From Orobanche coerulescens (lineage: Eukaryota > Streptophyta > Magnoliopsida > Lamiales > Orobanchaceae), in the NCBI GenBank assembly GCA_033398695.1, contig CM065815.1, positions 139,979,001-140,043,000 of the forward strand: a stretch of DNA of 64,000 nucleotides, in the 5' to 3' direction. The notes under the pieces are model-generated. The model saw only the letters and a program-made list of their open reading frames with translations, ran no database searches and had not been told where the DNA came from. The position numbers and the translations under genes are program-made. Of this stretch, positions 24,471-36,049 are shown one piece after another (position 1 is the stretch's first letter; each line of letters starts with the position of its first letter).

Positions 24471-25995
24471 TAGCTTGTAGACTTTGTCTCCTCTGACAAA
24501 TCCTGGGGTTGCTCCACATAGACTTCTTCTTCTAGGATTCCATTAAGAAATATACTCTTTACATCCACCTGATAGACTTCAAAATCCTTGAATGCAGCAT
24601 ATGCGAGGAATAGTCTGATGGCTTCTAATCTTGCAACAAGTGCATAGGTTTCATCAAAATTTATTCCTTCACACTGTGCATATCCTTTAGCAACAAGTCT
24701 GGCTTTATTCCTAACAACAGCTCCATCTTCGTCGCTTTTGTTTTTGTACACCCATTTGGTGCTAATAACCTTCTTATGATCTGGTCTGTCTATTAGTTCC
24801 CAAACATTGTTCTTTTCCATTTGTTCAAGATCCTCTTGCATGGCATTGATCCAAGAATAGTCTTCCAAGGCTTGCTCTGTTGTCCTGGGTTCTATTTGGG
24901 ACATGAAGCAAGAAAACATTGCCATTCCTGCGGGTAGAGTAGACTGTCTTGTCTTAACTCCATTAGTCAGCTTCCCAATGATTTGTTGGATAGGATGGTC
25001 TTTGAGCCACTTAGGTATGTCTTCTTCTTCAGGGTCTGTACCTCCTGTAGATTTGCTCTGGTGAATTTCCTCTCTGTGTGCATCAGCTTGGATCTGATCT
25101 TCTTGGTCTGCAACTGGATCAGCTACCGTCTTGTCATCTGCAGGTTAGGATGCAGTGCAGTGCAGATGAGTCTTTATCGCCTCTGATTTGATCTTCATCG
25201 CAAAGAATCGGATCAAGTAGGTTTGGTGGTCCTGTCTGATCTGCAGTTGGGTCTTTATCAGCTACAGATGGGTCTTCAGGCTGATATGCAAATGAGTCCA
25301 CCATTCCTGTGTCATGTACAATGACTTCTTCGAGGGTTGCGGATTTGAGCTTATCCTCAATTAGCTCTACTTGTTTCGTGTACTCAACGGTAGATTCATC
25401 AAATACAACATAAAATGTTTCCTCCACAACTAAGGTTCTTTTGTTAAAGACTCTATATGCCTTGCTTCTTTGTGAATATCCCATAAAGAGACCGTCATCA
25501 ATTTTAGCATCAAAGGCATTTAGTTGGGTTTTACCGTTGTTGTGGATGAAACACTTACAACCAAAAATATGAAAATAAGCAACTGTACGTGTTCTGCCAT
25601 TCCAAACCTCATAGGGAGTTTTGCCATGTCTCCCTACTATCATATTCCTGTTCTGAGTATGGCAAGCTGTGTTGACAGCTTCAGCCCAGAACCTCTTGGG
25701 CAGGTCTGCTTCTGCAATCATGGACCTGGCTGCTTCCTTTAAGGTTCTGTTTCTTCTTTCGGCAACACCATTCTGCTGGGGGGTCCTGGCTGCAGAGAGC
25801 TCATGCTGGATTCCATTCTGATCGCTGTAATCAGTAATCGCCTTGTTGAGAATCGCCTCTTCTATATAGATCTGATCTTGATGATTGAGAGGGATTTCTC
25901 ATTTTGGATCTTTCTCAGCAGCTCAGGTAGCTTGGTCAAGGTTTCACTCTTCTTATACAAGAAGATAATCCATGTGTACCTTGAGTAGTCATCCA
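24467..25995 (-). pseudogene. SIRE integrase C-half and reverse transcriptase N-half
   Basis: Minus-strand frames: 25721-25134 carries the integrase end and the usual RFWAEAVNTACH and TPYEVWNGR...FGCKCFIHN segments, then a variable acidic linker. Frame 24925-24467 carries the RT start ([45 protein letters not shown]). Frameshifts lie near 25130-24925 and near 25721. The sequence from 25722 to 25995 continues the integrase core up to the solo LTR insertion. Confidence 0.85.
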
Positions 25996-28280
25996 TGTAA
26001 CACCCCAAACTAGGCGGATATTACAGTGCCGTAAATCCCCAACTGGGACCCACCAGGCAAATGAAAATGAATGAATTACATAGGATAAATGTAGTACCGA
26101 ACTACATTACAACAATAATTACTCCGATGAGGAGTTTAGTTATAACACACCAGGACAATACCGAATACTAGTGTATTTTATATGAAGATAAAATACACAA
26201 CACTGAATGAAACGGAGTATTCAAATGAAAGTCTGCAGCGGAAAATAAAGGACAATAACATGAATAACTGAAAGATCGGGGCCCCCTACTAGTATCACTG
26301 GGACTCCTCGACGTCAGCGTGTTCTCCCCGTGCTTTTGCCTTGCCAAGACCTGAAAAACAAAATCCCCAAACGGGGTCAATTACAAAGAACAACAATCCT
26401 CAAGGGTTGAAAATACACAATCATGATTATATCTGAAATTATGAAATATCCTGTCGAAACATACGCAATCAAACATGCTATATGAATCAACTAACAGTAT
26501 GGCTCAAAGGGTGGCGCCACAATACGCCCGGGATGGAAATGTGTCTGTGCACAAGCCACCAACGAGTATCGATCGAATACACGTGTGGTCTTGTACCTAA
26601 TCAGTCTCACGAAACAATCAATCTCGTGTGCACAGTCCAATGTGAGGCCACCAACCAACACACGACTATAATGTGCCCGACAAGAAAATCCTACACATAC
26701 CAACCGGCACGCCAGTATGACCCGGAATGCCACATTATAACAAAAGTGACATCGAAAATGAATAATGACTCACCGAGGTGGAATGGTAATGAAATAAATG
26801 ACAGCTCAATGAAAAGATTGGAACCGTCGTTCCTTATGACTGAAACGATTAATTGATAACAACAAGTTTTGATACGATTAATATAATGATGAATGAGTTA
26901 TGATTATGAATGAACAACAACAAAAGGGATGAATATCCTTTTAACCGAGTAAGAATTAACTTACACAATACCGATGAAGAAAGTCCTTCCACGAACAAAA
27001 GTCCTAAATGAAGTGTGTCGAATACGTTGTTACGATTAAAACGTCGATACGATTAAACTATGTTCATTGGGGCATTATATCGAATACGTTGTGGCCAAAC
27101 TCCGGTTGTTTACAATCAAATCTCAATAAGCCACTATTAATTCCCACAAGAAGTGTTTCAAACCAACAAAACATCTCCAATATGATCAATAATCCATTAT
27201 GAATATCCAAAATCGTGATTATAACAACAATTAGTCGAAAATCCCCAATTCCAACTCGATTTTCAAGGTGTTCTTGAATAATACCTCAATAATCCAATGA
27301 ATCCTTATACAAACTCATAATCATATACATATCCCTTCATATATCATGATTATAACGTCCAAAACATCGTATCTCAACACAAAAATCGAAATCCAAGGTG
27401 TTGAAGAATATTACCTTTGAAGATCCAAGTACTTTAATCCAAGAACACGCGTTAGATTGATTATCCGGGCTTCACGATCGAAAGGAGATGAAGAAAATCA
27501 AACACCCAAATGATTTGTGAAGGAAAAACCCTCCTCAAGCTTTCTCTCTCGGTTGAAGGTGAAGAAAAGGGAGAGAAATGGTGAAATCTTTGAAAAACGA
27601 ATTTAAAGGAGTTGGCGCCTGAGGACACGGCCGTGCCGATCGGCACGGCCGTGTCGCATGGTGGCCGACAGGGACTCGGCCGTGTCTGCTTGACACGGTC
27701 GCGGCGCGAGGGCCTTCCGATAGTGACCGTCAAGCGGCGACTAGGCATGACTCGGCCGTGTCACGGAACACGGTCGGGCGTGTCAGCGATCGGTTCAGCT
27801 TATCCGGAAGAGTTCGACTCGGCCGTGCAGCGACACGGTCGGGTCTGAGGCGAGACTTCGGCATTTCGGACGAGTGCACGACGGCCGTGTCGGACGACAC
27901 GGCCGAAGTTCGTTCGGCGGTGATCGCCAATAAGCGAAAAATGAGCGGTTGAGCTAAAACGACCATAACTCTCTCGTCCGGACTCCGATTGACTCACCGT
28001 TTGAACCATTGGAAAGCTAACTCGATGCTCTATAATATTGCAAAGATTTAGAATTTTTGGAGTTACCAAAAATTAATGGTGATCTAACAAAGTCGAACTC
28101 ATATGAGGAAAGTTGAAACAATGAACAATAATGATACACAACTCGAAGTTTTTCCGAACGGTGAACACGGTGAATGAACATGATGGATGAATGATTATAA
28201 TCGAGTGAAAATACACCGAGTGACAATTACAGACTGATAATTACTGAATGAAAATGAATGAATTACAACCGGGTATTACA
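25996..28280 (-). mobile_element. Solo LTR, Tekay-like Ty3/gypsy, in SIRE integrase
   Basis: TGTAACACCCCAAAC at the left and GGGTATTACA at 28280 on the right are flanked by ATCCA target duplications at 25991-25995 and 28281-28285. The ends match the Tekay LTRs but most of the body differs. Two parts are clearly shared with them: the palindrome-rich GACACGGCCGTGTC region (about 27620-27905) and a 120-base module (about 27960-28082). There is no internal coding region. Removing it restores the integrase frame across the site. Confidence 0.9.
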
Positions 28281-28841
28281 ATCCACTACTACTAGAGCAT
28301 GCTTTCTGCCACTTAGAGTCCTCGGCTTGATAGGGCCAAATAGATACATATGAAGTAGATCTAAGATCCTCGATGTGAGAGTCGTAGGCTGGACTGGCTT
28401 GAATGATGCTCTGGTCTGCTTTCCTTTCTGACACGCATCACAAAGAGCTTCCTTCTTGAATGCTTCTTCTGGAAGTCCTCTGACCAGCTTCTGAGAACTA
28501 ATCTTGTTGATGGCTTTGAAGTTTAGGTGACATAATCTTTTGTGCCACAGCCATCCATTCTCAGCTATTGTCTTAGATAGAAAACAGGTATTATGGGTTC
28601 CTGTGTTCCAATCTATCATGTAGACATCTCTCCTTCTGAATCGTTGTAGCTTCACCTCTCCAGATAGGATATCTATCACCATACATTTCTAAATGGGGAA
28701 GACTACTAGATTCTTTTCATCACAAAATTGGCTTATGCTCAGGAGATTATATTTGAGCCCTTTGACATAGTGAACTTTGGATATAATGATATTTCCTCGG
28801 TGCAGCTCTCCAAAGCCCTTTGTTTGTCCTCTAGAGCTATC
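28281..28841 (-). pseudogene. SIRE GAG-pre-integrase and integrase N-terminal region
   Basis: The minus-strand frame 28682-28263 has WLWHKRLCHLNFKAINKI (H...H of the integrase zinc domain) and LCDACQKGKQTRASF (C..C). It then has the start of the catalytic core with LVVVD before the solo LTR. Upstream, 28841-28690 reads a typical pre-integrase stretch (VHYVKGLKYNLLSISQFC) with an in-frame TAG near 28693. It is interrupted on the right by the gag-only element. Confidence 0.85.
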
Positions 28842-29990
28842 TGTTGTGTCAAGAATTAACACCTTCCGACCGGCGATCGCCTAGGAGGACGAGCGACCGA
28901 CTTACTGCCGAACGGCCAAGGCAGATCTGCCGATCAGCGACCTGGCGACCGAGCCTTAGCCCAGTGGACGAGCTGCATCGACCGACCGAAGGCCCCAAGA
29001 CAAGTCCCGGTATCGAGCGATCAACCTCAGATACGATCGCCTCTCGATACTCGGCGACCAACCCCTGGCGATCTACTAATGGACGATCCTCTCTCGGCAT
29101 CTTGCCGACCTACCCTTGGTGACCGACCATTGGCAACCTCCATCCACTGGCCGATGGCGACCTCGGATGATCAGCTAGAGACGATCGCCTCATGTCGATC
29201 TCCACCGATGACCATCCAGTCGGCGAAGACCAAGTCTCAAAACTGACCCCACGTGCAGATCCACAAAAGGCGCTGACAAACCTGTCACCTACCTCACCTA
29301 CCAACAGGGCCCAGACATGCGAAAGGAGCTGACTGACAAGACATGTGACTACAGACTGTCGCCTTCTGCACCTACTGACAAAGTCCGCCGAAAGTAACAA
29401 AGTTGGACATCCTGTGACAAGATTTAGGACGCGTGCCGGCTCCTCATTGGGCCACTCGGCTAGCTGCCACTGGATCTATGGACTTTTGGCGGGCGGCCCA
29501 CGTGACCTTTAGGACGATCGCCCATTGCATTAATGGCCGAAAGGCGATCGCCCACTAGGGGACAAGGCACCTCAACCCCTATATAAAGAAGGCGGCTGCA
29601 CTTGTATTTCCTCTCGGCAATATCGCGATTCAAGCACACCATACGAAGCAAATACTTACACTTGGCAAACATCCAACTCTCTTGGCAACACTATCTTTCG
29701 GTCTTACTTCTCCTACTATCTCATCCAGTTAGACACGGCGAAGAACACCGAGCTTCGCTCAAGAGCGGATTAACGAGTCTTTTTACACTCATTGTATTTA
29801 GATTTCTCTCATTAATACTTGTATCCACGAATATTCGTATTAATAACATCTCGCGAGAGCATTCAAGCCGGGCCTAACAAACCGGCAAATCTTGTATTAT
29901 TTATCTACTCTCGGAAGTGCTCCCGCAATTGTTGTTTGTTGTCCGTCTTCCAAAGTATTAATCTTCGGATAAATATTTTGGGCAACAACA
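28842..29990 (+). mobile_element. 5' LTR of gag-only element, copy 1
   Basis: It begins TGTTGTGTCAAG and ends GGGCAACAACA. TATATAAAG lies near 29575-29583, preceded by GGCGATCGCC words (about 29545-29555). It is rich in CGATCG motifs throughout. Confidence 0.88.
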
Positions 29991-29995
29991 ACAAT

Positions 29996-30012
29996 TGGCG
30001 CTAGAAGAAGGG
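29996..30012 (+). promoter_or_regulatory. Primer-binding site of gag-only element, copy 1
   Basis: TGGCGCTAGAAGAAGGG lies just inside the 5' LTR. It differs by one base from the Tat element's site at 61361-61378. The matching tRNA was not identified. Confidence 0.7.
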
Positions 30013-30114
30013 CATCCAACCTCGATTTTTATACCTACCGTCCCGAAGAACACTCACTGTTCTCGGGCGATACTTGAAGTGACACTTACGCACTTCAAAG
30101 AAATCCTTCAAATC

Positions 30115-31260
30115 ATGTCTTAGCCTCGCGTCGAAGAAAGCCGACCACCGGCGGACCCTGTCCGTCCCGTCCGAGCCACGATGGTGGAGGGTAGCCGCGG
30201 CCGTGAGACGCTCGATCCGTCCCTCGACGGCGGCCCAAGCCTCTCGCTCGATCGGTTCGAACCAAGGAACAGATCGAAGGGCCTGGCCGCCCTACAGAGC
30301 GACGGAGTGCTCTCAACGCGCCTCTGCTATCGCCCCCTCGGCCGTCCGCCGGAAGTCAGCGGAAGCTCAAGGCGTCACTGGCCGAGCGATCGCCAGGAGG
30401 CTCCGTCCGCAGGAAGAGGCGCTCGCCGCCGGGGCACCTCTGTCTTCGATCGCTGGCGGTGACCCGAGCTCAAGCACGGGCGGCCTCAGCCTACGAGGCG
30501 ACGGAGTTTGAGTCCGTCACCGAAGCTCGGCTACCCTATTCCCAGAAGGCGCCCTGCCGTCTGGCTCCTCGCCGAATTGCTGAGGGCGGCGGCGTGAGCC
30601 GGAGATCGGTACACGATCGCATCGGCTCCTGCTCCCAAAGCCGTCTGCAAGCGACCAAGCCACGCGATGGCCGCGATGCAACGCGTCAACTCAACGACAT
30701 GAAGGCGCTCCTGGAGTCAGTGGCGGCGCCAAGAAGACGATCGCCGCCAAGCGAGCCGCTCACGATCGACATCGAGCTCGCCGTGCAAAGACAAGATCGC
30801 TCCCCGCAAACACCCGTGTACGAGGCGATCGGACCCCAAGTGCACTCCGAGGAAGTTCAACATCTACATGGCCGGGTGTGGGGCATCCGACGCGACCGGA
30901 TGCGGATGTTCCTCTCGATCTTGGGACGACCTCGCCCACCGGTGGTACACTTCATTGCCACCTCGGTCCATTGGCTCCTTTAACGAGCCGTGGCGCACGT
31001 CTTCACGGAGTACTTCGCCACTGTGGTCGTCCGGCCCAAGGTCCCCTTCGCATGATGCAAATCAAGCGGGGAGAAGAAGAGTCCGACTCGGACTACATCG
31101 GCCGGGTAGACGTAATCATCCTCAATGGCGAGCCCATAAGCGATGAGACCGCCTCTACGCGGTCCTGGAGGATTTCGGGGTTTTTCGCCTATGTTCGGGC
31201 ATCTCACGAAGACCCAACCTACAACCTACGCAGCCTTTCCGGCTAGAGCCGCAGATTTTC
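30115..31260 (+). pseudogene. Degraded gag of gag-only element, copy 1
   Basis: An ATG at 30115 starts a gag whose frames are repeatedly shifted. Recognisable pieces match copy 2: LLESVAAPRRRSPPSEPLTIDIE (30705-30780), a CGASDATGC...WYTSLPPRSIGS gag core in two frames (30870-30985) and MMQIKRGEEESDSDYIGRVD near 31055-31110. At least six indels relative to copy 2 break it. The equivalent in copy 2 is open for 210 codons. Gag would form the virus-like particle; this copy cannot be translated as read. Confidence 0.75.
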
Positions 31261-32123
31261 CGGCTGTGCAAAGGTTCCTTCTTAGCCTGTGAGCAGCGCG
31301 ATCGGCACCCGGACGACGATCTCCCGCCCGATCGCCAATATCGACCTACGAATAAAGCAATCGGCAGCCGAGCGACGATCGCCAGTCTTCCGGCCCGATC
31401 ACCGATCATCACGCTACATCATCCGCAACCCGGAGGACACGATCGCCATCTACATCCGGATATAACATGACGGACTAAGGCATAAGATCGCCTCCACCAC
31501 ACATCATAAAGCCATGGTCACGGCAACGATGGAACCCGCCCGGCCATGCAAGGTCCCTTTCGGCCAAGATCGCCCGCCTTCGTTTAAATACGAGGCCGGG
31601 CGTAGTCCGAGGGCTCTCCAACATTAATCGGTGGACACATACCACAATCCCCGTCTCAACGTACACTGCCGAGGTCGGCCATCTCCATGGCCGGCCGAGG
31701 TGGAAACAGAGCTAACAAGCCGCGGCGTGGAGTTGATTCATCCGACGGCCCGCGCAAGGACTCCTCTAGGCCGAGACCGCACGCCCTTCGTTTAGATACG
31801 AGGCGGCGCGGCTAACAGAGGACCCTCATAATAAAGTGAGTCACGAGACACTCATTGTCTTCGCGCACCAAGACACGGTCATGGGTCGGTCCATCGATCT
31901 CCGCGATCGTGCACGATTCCTCAAACAAAGCGAAACCACCCAAGTTTAGTGGGGATCGGCCAATGTTGTTTTTGCGGTACAAGACCGAAAGATAGCTAAG
32001 CCAATCGACCATGATAGCCAAGTCCGAATCCTAAGTCACCAGTCGCCCATCCTCATCCATACACGATCACAAGAAGAACCACCTCGCCCCATGTCTTCAA
32101 CATAGAGCAAGTCAGGGGGCAAT
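31261..32123 (+). other. Non-coding 3' internal region of gag-only element, copy 1
   Basis: GC-rich, with no pol domain on either strand. It holds two similar stretches around CGTTTAAATACGAGG (about 31570) and CGTTTAGATACGAGG (about 31790). It ends in a purine tract, CAGGGGGC, at 32113-32120 just before the 3' LTR. Confidence 0.6.
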
Positions 32124-33265
32124 TGTTGTGTCAAGAATTAACACTAGGCCAGCGATCGCCAGAGGACGAGCGACCGACTTATCGCCGACCGGCCAAGGCA
32201 GAATCTGCCGATCGACTGGCGACCGAGCCTTAGCCCAGCCGACGAGCCGCATCGACCGATCAAGGCCCCAGGACAAGTCCCAGATCGAGCGATCAACCTC
32301 GATACGATCGCCTCTCGATACTCGGCGACCAACCCCAGCGATCTACTAATGGGCGATCCTCTCTCGGCATCTTGCCGACCTACCCTTGGTGACCGACCAT
32401 TGGCAACCTCCATCCATCGGCCGATGGCGACCTCGGATGATCGGCTAGAGACGATCACCTCATGTCGATCTCCACCGATGACCATCCAGTCGGCGAAGAC
32501 CAAGTCTCAAAACTGACCCCACGTGCAGATCCACAAAAGGCGCTGACAAACCTGTCACCTACCTCACCTACCAACAGGGCCCAGACCTGCGAAAGGAGCT
32601 GACGGACAAGACATGTGACTACGGCTGGCGCCATCGCACCTCGACAAAGTCCGCCGAAAGTAACAAAGTGGGACCTCTGTGCAAGACTTAGGACGCGTGC
32701 CGGCTCCTCATTGGGCCACTCGGCTAGTGCCGGTGGATCTATGGACTTTTGGCAGGCAGCCCACGTGACCTTTAGGACGATCGCCCCATTGCATTAATGG
32801 CCGAAAGGCGATCGCCCACTAGGGGACAAGGCACCTCAACCCCTATATAAAGAAGGCAGCCTGCACTTGTATTTCCTCTCAGCAATATCGCGATTCAAGC
32901 ACACCATACAGAAGCAAATACTTACACTTGGCAAACATCCAACTCTTGGCAACAGCTATCTTTCGGTCTTACTTCTCCCGGCCTATCTCATCCAGTAGAC
33001 ACGGGGGACGAAGAACACCGAGCTTCGCTCAAGAGCCGGATTAACAGAGTCTTTTTACACTCATTGTATTTAGATTTCTCTCATTAATACTTGTATCCAC
33101 GAATATTCGTATTAATAACATCTCGCAAGAGCATTCAAGCCCGGGCCTAACAAACCCGGCAAATCTTGTATTATTTATCTACTCTCGGAAGTGCTCCCGC
33201 AATTGTTGTTTGTTGTCCGTCTTCCAGCAGTATTAATCTTCGGATAAATATTTTGGGCAACAACA
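32124..33265 (+). mobile_element. 3' LTR of gag-only element, copy 1
   Basis: It starts TGTTGTGTCAAG, ends GGGCAACAACA and is followed by the CTATC duplication. It aligns end to end with 28842-29990, with many short indels in CG-rich spots and long identical runs between them. Confidence 0.88.
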
Positions 33266-34175
33266 CTATCTCCAAAGGTTACGTCTGGATCTCTTTCTTT
33301 GGTATATTTTGTCAGCACCTTCTTGTTCCCGGTCATGTGCCTCGAGCATCCGGAATCTACAAACCATTCTTCACCTCCAAAGTTTGAATTTGTGGAGATG
33401 TGGTAGTAGTCCTTCCACCTTTTCTGCAATCATACAAGCAGAGATTTATGTACCCAAATCTGTGTGGGTCCTCTAGGGTTAGATGGTTTCCTGGAAAATT
33501 GATTTCTCCTTGGATTGTGAAAATTGTTGTTATTACCCCTATAAGGTGTGTAAGGTCTGGGTCTATATCCTCTGTTAGGATTGTATACCAGATATGCCTC
33601 ATAATATTGGAGTGTGGGCCATTTCTAAACCTTGGCTGATACCATTTATTAAATCTTTGAGGTTTCCACACTTGTTCATTTTGGAAATTAGGATAACCTT
33701 GAGGTTTCCATTTGCCCCTCCCATTTTGAAATCTGTTTTTGGGGAGTTTTTGATAATAATGGACATGTTGTGCTGGCCGCCATACGCTTGGCCATTGCCT
33801 AGTCGCTTGTCTAGGTGGCTGCCTTGTACACCTTGGCTGCAGCCTAGACTTGTGACTTGGTTGTTGCCTATTTTTAAATACAGGTTTGTATATAGGCTCA
33901 GCAGACGAGACAATTGTTTCTCCCTTGATGAAAGTGGTTTTAGAACTAGAGGGGGTGTGAGGATCATATCCAAGGTCTGATCTGGAATATAGTGGCCTTT
34001 TATTAGTACACAGTTCGTCCAGAGTTAGAGACGCCTTCAGGGAGGTTATTTCCTGCGCCTGAGTCTTACTTACCTGAGCCAGTTTAGTAAATTCGGCTTT
34101 GACATGAGCAAGTGCAGCTGGTTTTTCACTATTTAAAACAGTTAATCGTTTTATCTCATCTATAGTGATATCAGC
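33266..34175 (-). pseudogene. SIRE gag C-terminus and protease
   Basis: After an in-frame TAG at about 34176 the gag reading continues as a coiled, charged stretch and then a basic Arg/Gln/Pro-rich region (about 33590-33960). A frameshift near 33590 leads to the aspartic protease start EEWFVDSGCSRHMTGN (about 33320-33370). It ends at DPDVTFGD, where the gag-only element is inserted. The protease active-site Asp-Ser-Gly is present. Confidence 0.8.
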
Positions 34176-35516
34176 CTAGTTTTTCAAGTTAACTGCAGCC
34201 TGGTTTTCAAGATTAGATTTTACTTTATTTAATTCTAGGCTGAGTTTTTCAAAATCATTTTTCAGCTGCCTATTCTCATCTTGCAACTTAGTCTTCTCGG
34301 CTGATACAGATAGGTGTGCAGATTTTAGTGTCTCAAAATCTTTAAGTAGCTGATTTACAGATTCGTGCAAGTCCATATCTTGAGACATGGTTGAACTATT
34401 GTTTGAATTAGAGGGTTTTGATGTTACCTCTTCATCAGCTAGGTTAGCCATCAGGCAATCATACTCTTCATCATCATCAGAGAAGAATCCGCTGCTAGAC
34501 TCTACACGCTCTTGATCTTCTCCGATGAGGGCCTTCCTTCGGTCTTCTTTTCTGCTCACATCCTTCTTGCTCTCGTCCTTCTTAAGATCAGGACAATCGA
34601 TTTGAATGTGTCCTGTCTTATGGCAGTTGTAACACTCCACCTTCCAGCTTCCGGCTTTTTGGTTTCTTCTGGGATTCTCCTTATAATTCTTTTTATATTT
34701 GGAGTAATTCTTCCTGAAGTTGCTGAACCTTTGTATGATGAACGCCATCTCTTCCTCGAAATCGAGTGGATTTGGAGGTTTAACTTCAGATAAGCTTTTG
34801 GCGGGAGACTCGGCTGCAAATGCTATTCCCTTCTCTGCAGGCTCGTTTGATGATGAACTTGGGAGTTCGAATTCATAAGCCTTCAGGTCAGAGAATAGTT
34901 CTTGAATCTTGATTTTATTGGGGTTTTTGGATTCCCTCATGGCTACCGCCTTCATATTCCACTCTGGGTTGAGTGAACTCAGAACCTTTAGGGCCATCTC
35001 CCTGTTGCCATAGGATTTTCCCAGAGAATTGATTTCGTTGATGATCTCGGTTAACCTTGTGTCCACCTGGTCTATGGATTCTCCGGTCTTCATCTTGAAG
35101 TTGTCAAACTTCTGGGCAGCAATTGACAACTTGTTTTCTTTTATTAGCTCGGTACCTTCGCACATCACTGCAAGGGTATCCCAAATCTCTTTGGCATTTT
35201 TGCAATTTTTAATCTTGACCATTGTTGATTTGTCAAGAGTTTGGTATAGCACATCTCTCGCATGGTTGTCTAGGTTGGCCAGCTTTCTTTCTTCTGGGGT
35301 TAGCTCCGTCCTCTTCTTTGGGATCTTTTCTGGCTTCCCAGCTGCAATCTCCTCAGGAGTGTTGTCTTTCTCGAATATGAATGGGCCGTCCTCTATGATA
35401 CACCACATGTCATCATGGATTGAAGATAAGTGTGCCTGCATCCTTATCTTCCAAACATCATACTCGTCAACTGAAAACACAGGTAATCTAGAATGCATGT
35501 GTTGCATGTGTTCCAT
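34176..35516 (-). CDS. SIRE-type retrotransposon Gag
   Basis: A 446-codon open frame from an ATG at 35516. Residues 1-220 form the copia gag region (DUF4219/UBN2-like: VFSVDEYDVWKIRMQAHL at 13-30, AKEIWDTLAVMCEGT at 108-122). The CCHC zinc knuckle C295-C298-H303-C308 (CYNCHKTGHIQIDC) would bind RNA. A predicted coiled coil covers about 385-440. The stop at 34176 is a TAG in what should be a continuous Gag-Pol frame, so Gag alone could be made but Pol could not without read-through. It lies next to a PBS-like site and LTR remnant. Confidence 0.85.
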   Translation of the reverse strand: MEHMQHMHSRLPVFSVDEYDVWKIRMQAHLSSIHDDMWCIIEDGPFIFEKDNTPEEIAAGKPEKIPKKRTELTPEERKLANLDNHARDVLYQTLDKSTMVKIKNCKNAKEIWDTLAVMCEGTELIKENKLSIAAQKFDNFKMKTGESIDQVDTRLTEIINEINSLGKSYGNREMALKVLSSLNPEWNMKAVAMRESKNPNKIKIQELFSDLKAYEFELPSSSSNEPAEKGIAFAAESPAKSLSEVKPPNPLDFEEEMAFIIQRFSNFRKNYSKYKKNYKENPRRNQKAGSWKVECYNCHKTGHIQIDCPDLKKDESKKDVSRKEDRRKALIGEDQERVESSSGFFSDDDEEYDCLMANLADEEVTSKPSNSNNSSTMSQDMDLHESVNQLLKDFETLKSAHLSVSAEKTKLQDENRQLKNDFEKLSLELNKVKSNLENQAAVNLKN

Positions 35517-35840
35517 TTTTCAATGAGAGTTAAAAAATATATCCTCGATATATGGATCTGGTTCGTGGAATAAATGAACCAACCTCTCCGATACGACTTG
35601 TAGGTCACAAGTCGTCCAGGAATAAGTCTAGAGGGGGGTGAATAGACTTATTGAAACTCTTAAACTATTTTTCACGAAGAGTACGTTTCTCAGCTGATAG
35701 ATATGCGGAAATCAGTTGATGACGAAATCAAGACTAAGCAATGGAACAGTAATGAATGAATGCAGCAGTTAAGTATGATGCTGAAAACAGTAAAATACGC
35801 AGGCAATTTATAGTGGTCTCAGAGGTCGGTAGTCCTCTAC
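35517..35840 (-). mobile_element. SIRE 5' leader, PBS-like site and truncated LTR
   Basis: The LTR end TGTAGGTCACAAGTC begins at 35599 and matches the first 240 bases of the solo LTR at 7359. It is then cut at 35840 where copia sequence resumes. On the minus strand TCGTATCGGAGAGG (about 35583-35596) resembles the initiator tRNA-Met complement with three mismatches in the core. About 1.18 kb of LTR is missing. Confidence 0.75.
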
Positions 35841-36049
35841 CAAAAGTTTACTGATAATTTCATTGTTTTTGCATAACCAGTTAGGCCATCCGGGTTCATT
35901 AATGATGCAAAAAATAATCAAAGATTAATGTAAACATTCATTGAAGACCAGAAGTTTCTTTCCAATGATTTCTCATATGCTGCTGGCTCATAAGGAAAAT
36001 TGATATATGTTATATGCAGCAGAATTAATTCGCATCAGGCGAATGAGTA
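35841..36049 (+). repeat. Right copy of 210 bp duplication
   Basis: It matches 10533-10742 with about eight differences. It joins directly to copia integrase sequence on its right, so it is the copy contiguous with the downstream element. Its left edge abuts the truncated SIRE LTR. Confidence 0.85.

Larger units (their letters stand above)
28842..33265 (+). mobile_element. Gag-only non-autonomous Ty3/gypsy element, copy 1
   Basis: Two LTRs of about 1.15 kb flank a 2.1 kb internal region that holds only a degraded gag. CTATC target duplications lie at 28837-28841 and 33266-33270. There is a PBS at 29996 and a purine-rich tract before the 3' LTR. No protease, RT or integrase is present. It interrupts the SIRE protease/pre-integrase region. 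The same family recurs at 50382-56481 on the other strand. The organisation fits so-called TR-GAG elements. Confidence 0.9.
10743..35840 (-). mobile_element. SIRE-type Ty1/copia element, truncated, with three nested insertions
   Basis: On the minus strand the order is LTR remnant (35599-35840), gag, protease, integrase, RT, RNase H and a long extra envelope-like frame. This gene order and the RT wording are typical of the SIRE/Maximus lineage. The 5' LTR is cut to 242 bp and no 3' LTR is present. Younger insertions lie at 12554-21409, 25996-28280 and 28842-33265, each with its own 5 bp target duplication. Several stops and frameshifts disable it. About 9.4 kb is the element itself. Confidence 0.85.

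Noticed and set aside
30113..31250. Several overlapping open frames as separate small genes
   Set aside because: They are fragments and shadows of one frameshifted gag whose intact equivalent is at 52415-53047.
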